From Bacteriovoracaceae bacterium (GTDB lineage Bacteria > Bdellovibrionota > UBA1018): 9,387 nucleotides of DNA. Within the stretch, counting starts at the first letter, position 1. The number at the start of each line of letters is the position of its first letter. This document shows, piece after piece, positions 7,093 to 9,387 of this stretch. The position numbers were made by a program, and so were the translations under genes. The notes beneath the pieces are model-generated. The model ran no database searches. It worked only from the letters and a program-made list of their open reading frames with translations, and was not told the origin of the DNA. The stretch covers positions 1 to 9,387 of the forward strand of contig CANMSW010000077.1 of assembly GCA_947500275.1 (NCBI GenBank), given 5' to 3'.

Positions 7093-7641
7093 TTGACTTG
7101 GGTTTCCTGCTCCAGCTCAGGCTTATCAGGATCAGGTAGCAGCGACATTGATAGTTCGATCATCATGGCAGCCTCGAGCGCTGCTAGCCCGGCTACGGTA
7201 ATATCAACCCACTCGGACCCCATCTACTTTACACCCTTTCCGTTTTCGACGGTTCTTCAACACCTTTACACTCCGAGCAATCTCTCAACAGTAACTAGCT
7301 TTACACATAAAAGCCGCTTCATGATTCGCTCGAGTTCGGGCAATTACCTAGGAATCGGTAGCTCAGGGGCAGTCACCGCCAACTCCACTCTAACTACATA
7401 TAACGACAACCTCGGAAAGACTTTCGAGATCATATCAGACGGGTCGAACCCACTCTGGTTTAGAATCGATTCCGAGCTTCACTCCCTCTACTCGCTCGAT
7501 AGCGATTCAAGTGGAGTTCTTTCCTTTGGAAACGATTGGGGCAGCGCGAACACACCAACCGACCGAGGCTACGTCGTATTCAATCTTGATCAGGCCACTG
7601 GGAAGATCCAAGCTAAGGCACGCTACTCTTATAGCCTCTGA
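7093..7641 (+). CDS. N-terminal fragment of the interrupted lipoprotein-like gene
   Basis: This is the open stretch between the TAG and TGA stops; it is listed separately because it might be called as its own gene. It holds the lipoprotein cysteine (TGC at 7108-7110) and a Ser/Ala-rich linker. A region then alternates short beta-like strands and turns: FMIRSSSGNYLGIGSSG, then FEIISD, then WFRIDSELHSLYSLDSDSSG. That pattern resembles beta-trefoil repeats (fascin- or ricin-like), which is only an impression. The region stops at TGA after KARYSYSL, but the same style of sequence resumes after it (GYYLQENAGTFRLVA, TTFSVIPSP), so the domain is cut in the middle. No good start exists inside the fragment: TTG at 7093 and ATG at 7165 lack ribosome sites. 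Independent expression is doubtful. Confidence 0.4.
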   Translation: MTWVSCSSSGLSGSGSSDIDSSIIMAASSAASPATVISTHSDPIYFTPFPFSTVLQHLYTPSNLSTVTSFTHKSRFMIRSSSGNYLGIGSSGAVTANSTLTTYNDNLGKTFEIISDGSNPLWFRIDSELHSLYSLDSDSSGVLSFGNDWGSANTPTDRGYVVFNLDQATGKIQAKARYSYSL

Positions 7642-7674
7642 GCTTATACTCACTCATCAAGCAGCGATGTAAGC
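7642..7674 (+). other. Stem-loop immediately after the in-frame TGA
   Basis: Directly after the TGA, GCTTA (7642-7646) pairs with TAAGC (7670-7674) and CATC (7655-7658) with GATG (7666-7669). The result is nine base pairs with an 8-nt bulge on the 5' side and an AAGCAGC loop. Position is reminiscent of bacterial selenocysteine insertion elements, but the shape and loop do not match a known one closely. Chance is quite possible. Confidence 0.2.
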
Positions 7675-7722
7675 TTTCCCAGTCAAGGGTATTACCTCCA
7701 AGAGAATGCCGGAACCTTTCGA

Positions 7723-8961
7723 TTGGTCGCTGCGTCTGGAAGCGCTACGACCTTCAGCGTTATTCCTTCTCCGATCGATGTCGCGATCCCCTCGGATTTC
7801 AACCCCGACTCCATTTCCTATGTCAGTAACGATCGTGTTTCGATCCTCAACTCACTCGGCAATTCCACGACGAATATGGAAGGCGTATCCGGAAAAGTTT
7901 TTGAGAATCTAAGCTCCGCGTACACAAACCAAGTTTCAAGCACGGGTAACGACTCAAGCACGTCATCAGCCGCCAGTAGCAAACTCGATGCGATTGAAAA
8001 TACTCTGGCCACCGAAGGCGCTTCGCTGCGGTATCCAAAGGCTCTGTATCTTGCATTTAGAACCGGGCTCTTAACGCAGACATTACAGTCGGATGGAATT
8101 GCCAACGGAACGTTAGGAATGCAAGGTGTTCCCTACGTCTACTTTACAAACGAAGCAGACAGCGCTGGCACCCACCACCCCTTCATGGTCATAGCCAGCT
8201 ACTCGATCGGTGATAAGCCAAATCGCCTACTCGATGTGTGCAGACCTCCGGGTGATGGAACAACGTCGGAGTATACAACTCAAGACGTAACCCGAGACGC
8301 AACACTTCAGCTCTACCTGGTAAAGATTCCACTCAGGGATTATGGCGAAGTCAGCTCCCTGACTGAAAACGTCATGGAGAACACGTTAAATCAGGATGCA
8401 GGAGGCACAGAGAGCAACAGCGTCTATAACTACGCAAGTACCTCGGCCACAGCGATAGCGTCTGACGGGGTCGTCATTTATCCAGTCCTGAATAACACAC
8501 TTGCGACGGCACCTAATAACGCCGAGGTCACGAGCTCAGGAATCCATGTGGGCCAAGGCATGGGACTCCATTACCACGCCGACGGTCATACGGCCGTAAG
8601 TAACGATTTCTCGCTGTATAACATTCACGACTATCCAGGCCAAAGCCATCCGCCCCTCATTGGTATGGCCTTTGACGGACTAGCGATTTTTGGAATTTAC
8701 GAGACTGCCTACTCTTCGATGGAAGGTTACAGCACCCAGCTCGATCAGTTTGGCGGGCATTCCCATGGTAACTTGGGATATCACTATCATGCACATATGG
8801 TGAACGCGACTTCACAACAGGGCAACGCGTACACGCTTCATATCCTGATGAAAGGGGCATGGAAGGGACTCATTAACGACATTCCTGAGTTTTGGGACTC
8901 AGCGCGTGGCGAACCCGCTTACTCATTGAGCCAACGACATCGCTATGTTGGAAAAAACTGA
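7723..8961 (+). CDS. YHYH domain-containing protein (C-terminal part of interrupted gene)
   Basis: A 412-codon open stretch after the internal TGA, starting at a TTG without a clear ribosome site. Residues about 75-100 are a Ser/Thr/Asn-rich linker. The YHYH domain fills roughly 245-380. It has DGVVIYPVLNN (249-258), GLHYHADGH (281-289), SHPPLIGMAFDGLAIFG (308-324) and GGHSHGNLGYHYHAH (344-358), the last holding the YHYH signature. The family is of unknown function and is found in exported proteins. The dense histidines would suit metal binding, which is inference. The single cysteine (Cys173) is outside the domain. Without the upstream part this product would have no signal peptide and could not reach the envelope. 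It is therefore probably the remains of the longer gene, yet the domain itself is intact and free of further lesions, so inactivation must be recent if real. Confidence 0.7.
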   Translation: MVAASGSATTFSVIPSPIDVAIPSDFNPDSISYVSNDRVSILNSLGNSTTNMEGVSGKVFENLSSAYTNQVSSTGNDSSTSSAASSKLDAIENTLATEGASLRYPKALYLAFRTGLLTQTLQSDGIANGTLGMQGVPYVYFTNEADSAGTHHPFMVIASYSIGDKPNRLLDVCRPPGDGTTSEYTTQDVTRDATLQLYLVKIPLRDYGEVSSLTENVMENTLNQDAGGTESNSVYNYASTSATAIASDGVVIYPVLNNTLATAPNNAEVTSSGIHVGQGMGLHYHADGHTAVSNDFSLYNIHDYPGQSHPPLIGMAFDGLAIFGIYETAYSSMEGYSTQLDQFGGHSHGNLGYHYHAHMVNATSQQGNAYTLHILMKGAWKGLINDIPEFWDSARGEPAYSLSQRHRYVGKN

Positions 8962-8983
8962 GGGAACGGGAGTGAGTTCACCT
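8952..8983 (-). terminator. Likely terminator of the DUF4345-like gene
   Basis: Read on the minus strand, AGG-T-GAAC pairs with GTTCCCT (8976-8983 with 8961-8967), giving seven pairs with one bulged base around an 8-nt loop. The bases CAG and then six T (8957 to 8952) follow. The T-tract lies inside the last codons of the convergent YHYH gene, so the two 3' ends share this 58-nt junction. No T-run exists for the plus-strand direction. Confidence 0.45.
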
Positions 8984-9019
8984 GAGAAGCGATCCATCCC
9001 CAGAAAGACTTAAAGGCTT

Positions 9020-9382
9020 CTAGTTCACCCAGATTATGGAAAGATGCAGAAGTCCAATCAGGATCTCCAGAGCGAGTCCGCCGAAGTTTCGCGGCGTCCT
9101 CGCTCCATCCACTCCAAGTGAGAGTGCGCGTCCCGCCGCTGCGCCCAACCAGCACAGTCCTGCTAAAATAACAGCCTCAGAGACACCCCGACTCAACCAG
9201 AAATAACTGGCGCCAAACTCAAGGGCGACAAACAGGCCGCCATAGGTAGCGCGCCCCTCGGCAAGACCCTCGGGAGAACTGGGAGCTAACCCAACAAGAC
9301 TCAGCACCCAGCGAGGCGACAGGGTCGCTGCAAGCCCAAGCGCAGCCCCAAGTGAAACGCCAACATAGGGAAAAGGACTCAT
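9020..9382 (-). CDS. DUF4345-like small membrane protein
   Basis: A 120-residue integral membrane protein with about four hydrophobic segments, near residues 5-21, 47-63, 68-87 and 100-118. The pattern of a Leu/Pro-rich segment (LSPRWVLSLVGL), then EGRATYGGLF (42-51), then GRALSLGVDG (84-93), matches small membrane proteins of the DUF4345 family, whose function is not known. The length is normal for that family and the gene looks complete, starting at ATG 9380-9382 and ending at TAG. Only five bases upstream of the start are in the window, so its promoter and ribosome site cannot be seen. It is convergent with the YHYH gene, and its neighbours on the other side are unknown, so context does not suggest a role. 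Confidence 0.75.
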   Translation of the reverse strand: MSPFPYVGVSLGAALGLAATLSPRWVLSLVGLAPSSPEGLAEGRATYGGLFVALEFGASYFWLSRGVSEAVILAGLCWLGAAAGRALSLGVDGARTPRNFGGLALEILIGLLHLSIIWVN

Positions 9383-9387
9383 GCTGA

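Larger units (their letters stand above)
7045..8961 (+). pseudogene. Lipoprotein-like YHYH-domain gene with two in-frame stops
   Basis: One reading frame runs from ATG at 7045 (AGAGG ribosome site 4 nt upstream) to TGA at 8959-8961, 638 codons plus stop, broken only by TAG at 7075-7077 (codon 11) and TGA at 7639-7641 (codon 199). The start MKTKKIIGKG, the hydrophobic stretch SALLLLTWV and Ser-Cys22 form a lipoprotein signal peptide, with a slightly unusual Trp at -3. Ser/Gly/Thr-rich sequence follows, then a beta-rich region, then the YHYH domain. Text on both sides of each stop is in frame and compositionally continuous, with no frameshift. TAG and TGA each end intact neighbouring genes, so wholesale recoding is unlikely. 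Two single-base nonsense changes in a formerly surface-anchored lipoprotein are the simplest reading. Sequencing error or programmed readthrough are alternatives. Confidence 0.7.

Noticed and set aside
6878..7292. Direct repeat CTCTCAACAGT near the DUF1275 gene end and inside the lipoprotein-like gene
   Set aside because: Eleven-base matches are expected several times by chance in a window of this size.
7639..7641. TGA as a selenocysteine codon
   Set aside because: No selenoprotein family or redox motif around it, no good SECIS, and a second stop (TAG) in the same gene; kept only as a low-weight finding on the hairpin.

Overview
The window looks like chromosomal DNA from a Gram-negative, free-living or predatory proteobacterium-like organism. 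It has a LolC/LolE-type lipoprotein export permease, so there is an outer membrane, a FadJ-type multifunctional beta-oxidation enzyme, a NhaR-like LysR regulator, and a lipoprotein with a YHYH domain. Base composition looks close to balanced by eye. A Bdellovibrionota-like or related deltaproteobacterial host would fit, but this is a guess from gene content. There are no mobile elements, RNA genes or CRISPR arrays, and no gene-free stretch longer than about 155 bases.

Left part (1-5360, all minus strand). In transcription order: a NhaR-like LysR regulator, a small multi-span membrane protein of unknown function, a FadJ-like hydratase/3-hydroxyacyl-CoA dehydrogenase, and a LolC-type permease starting 12 nt after the fadJ stop. 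The fadJ gene appears to start at TTG behind a long Shine-Dalgarno match. The fadJ-lolC pair is tightly spaced and probably cotranscribed. The other genes are separated by 120-134 nt.

Middle part (5361-6891, plus strand). Divergent from the LysR gene is a beta-class carbonic anhydrase followed 22 nt later by a DUF1275/YoaK-type membrane protein. The short AT-rich divergent spacer holds a GTATT-GAT-AATAC dyad that matches the T-N11-A pattern of LysR operators. It overlaps a possible -10 element that would make the regulator's own mRNA leaderless. The three genes read as one small regulated unit, perhaps for CO2/bicarbonate or pH and ion balance (inference).

Right part (7045-9382). A long plus-strand lipoprotein-like gene runs in a single reading frame from an ATG with a lipoprotein signal sequence to a histidine-rich YHYH domain. 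It is interrupted by two in-frame stops, TAG inside the signal peptide and TGA at codon 199. Neighbouring genes end with the same stop codons, so a recently broken gene is the simplest reading. Local recoding is a less likely alternative. A convergent minus-strand gene for a small DUF4345-like membrane protein closes the window, with a likely terminator between the two.
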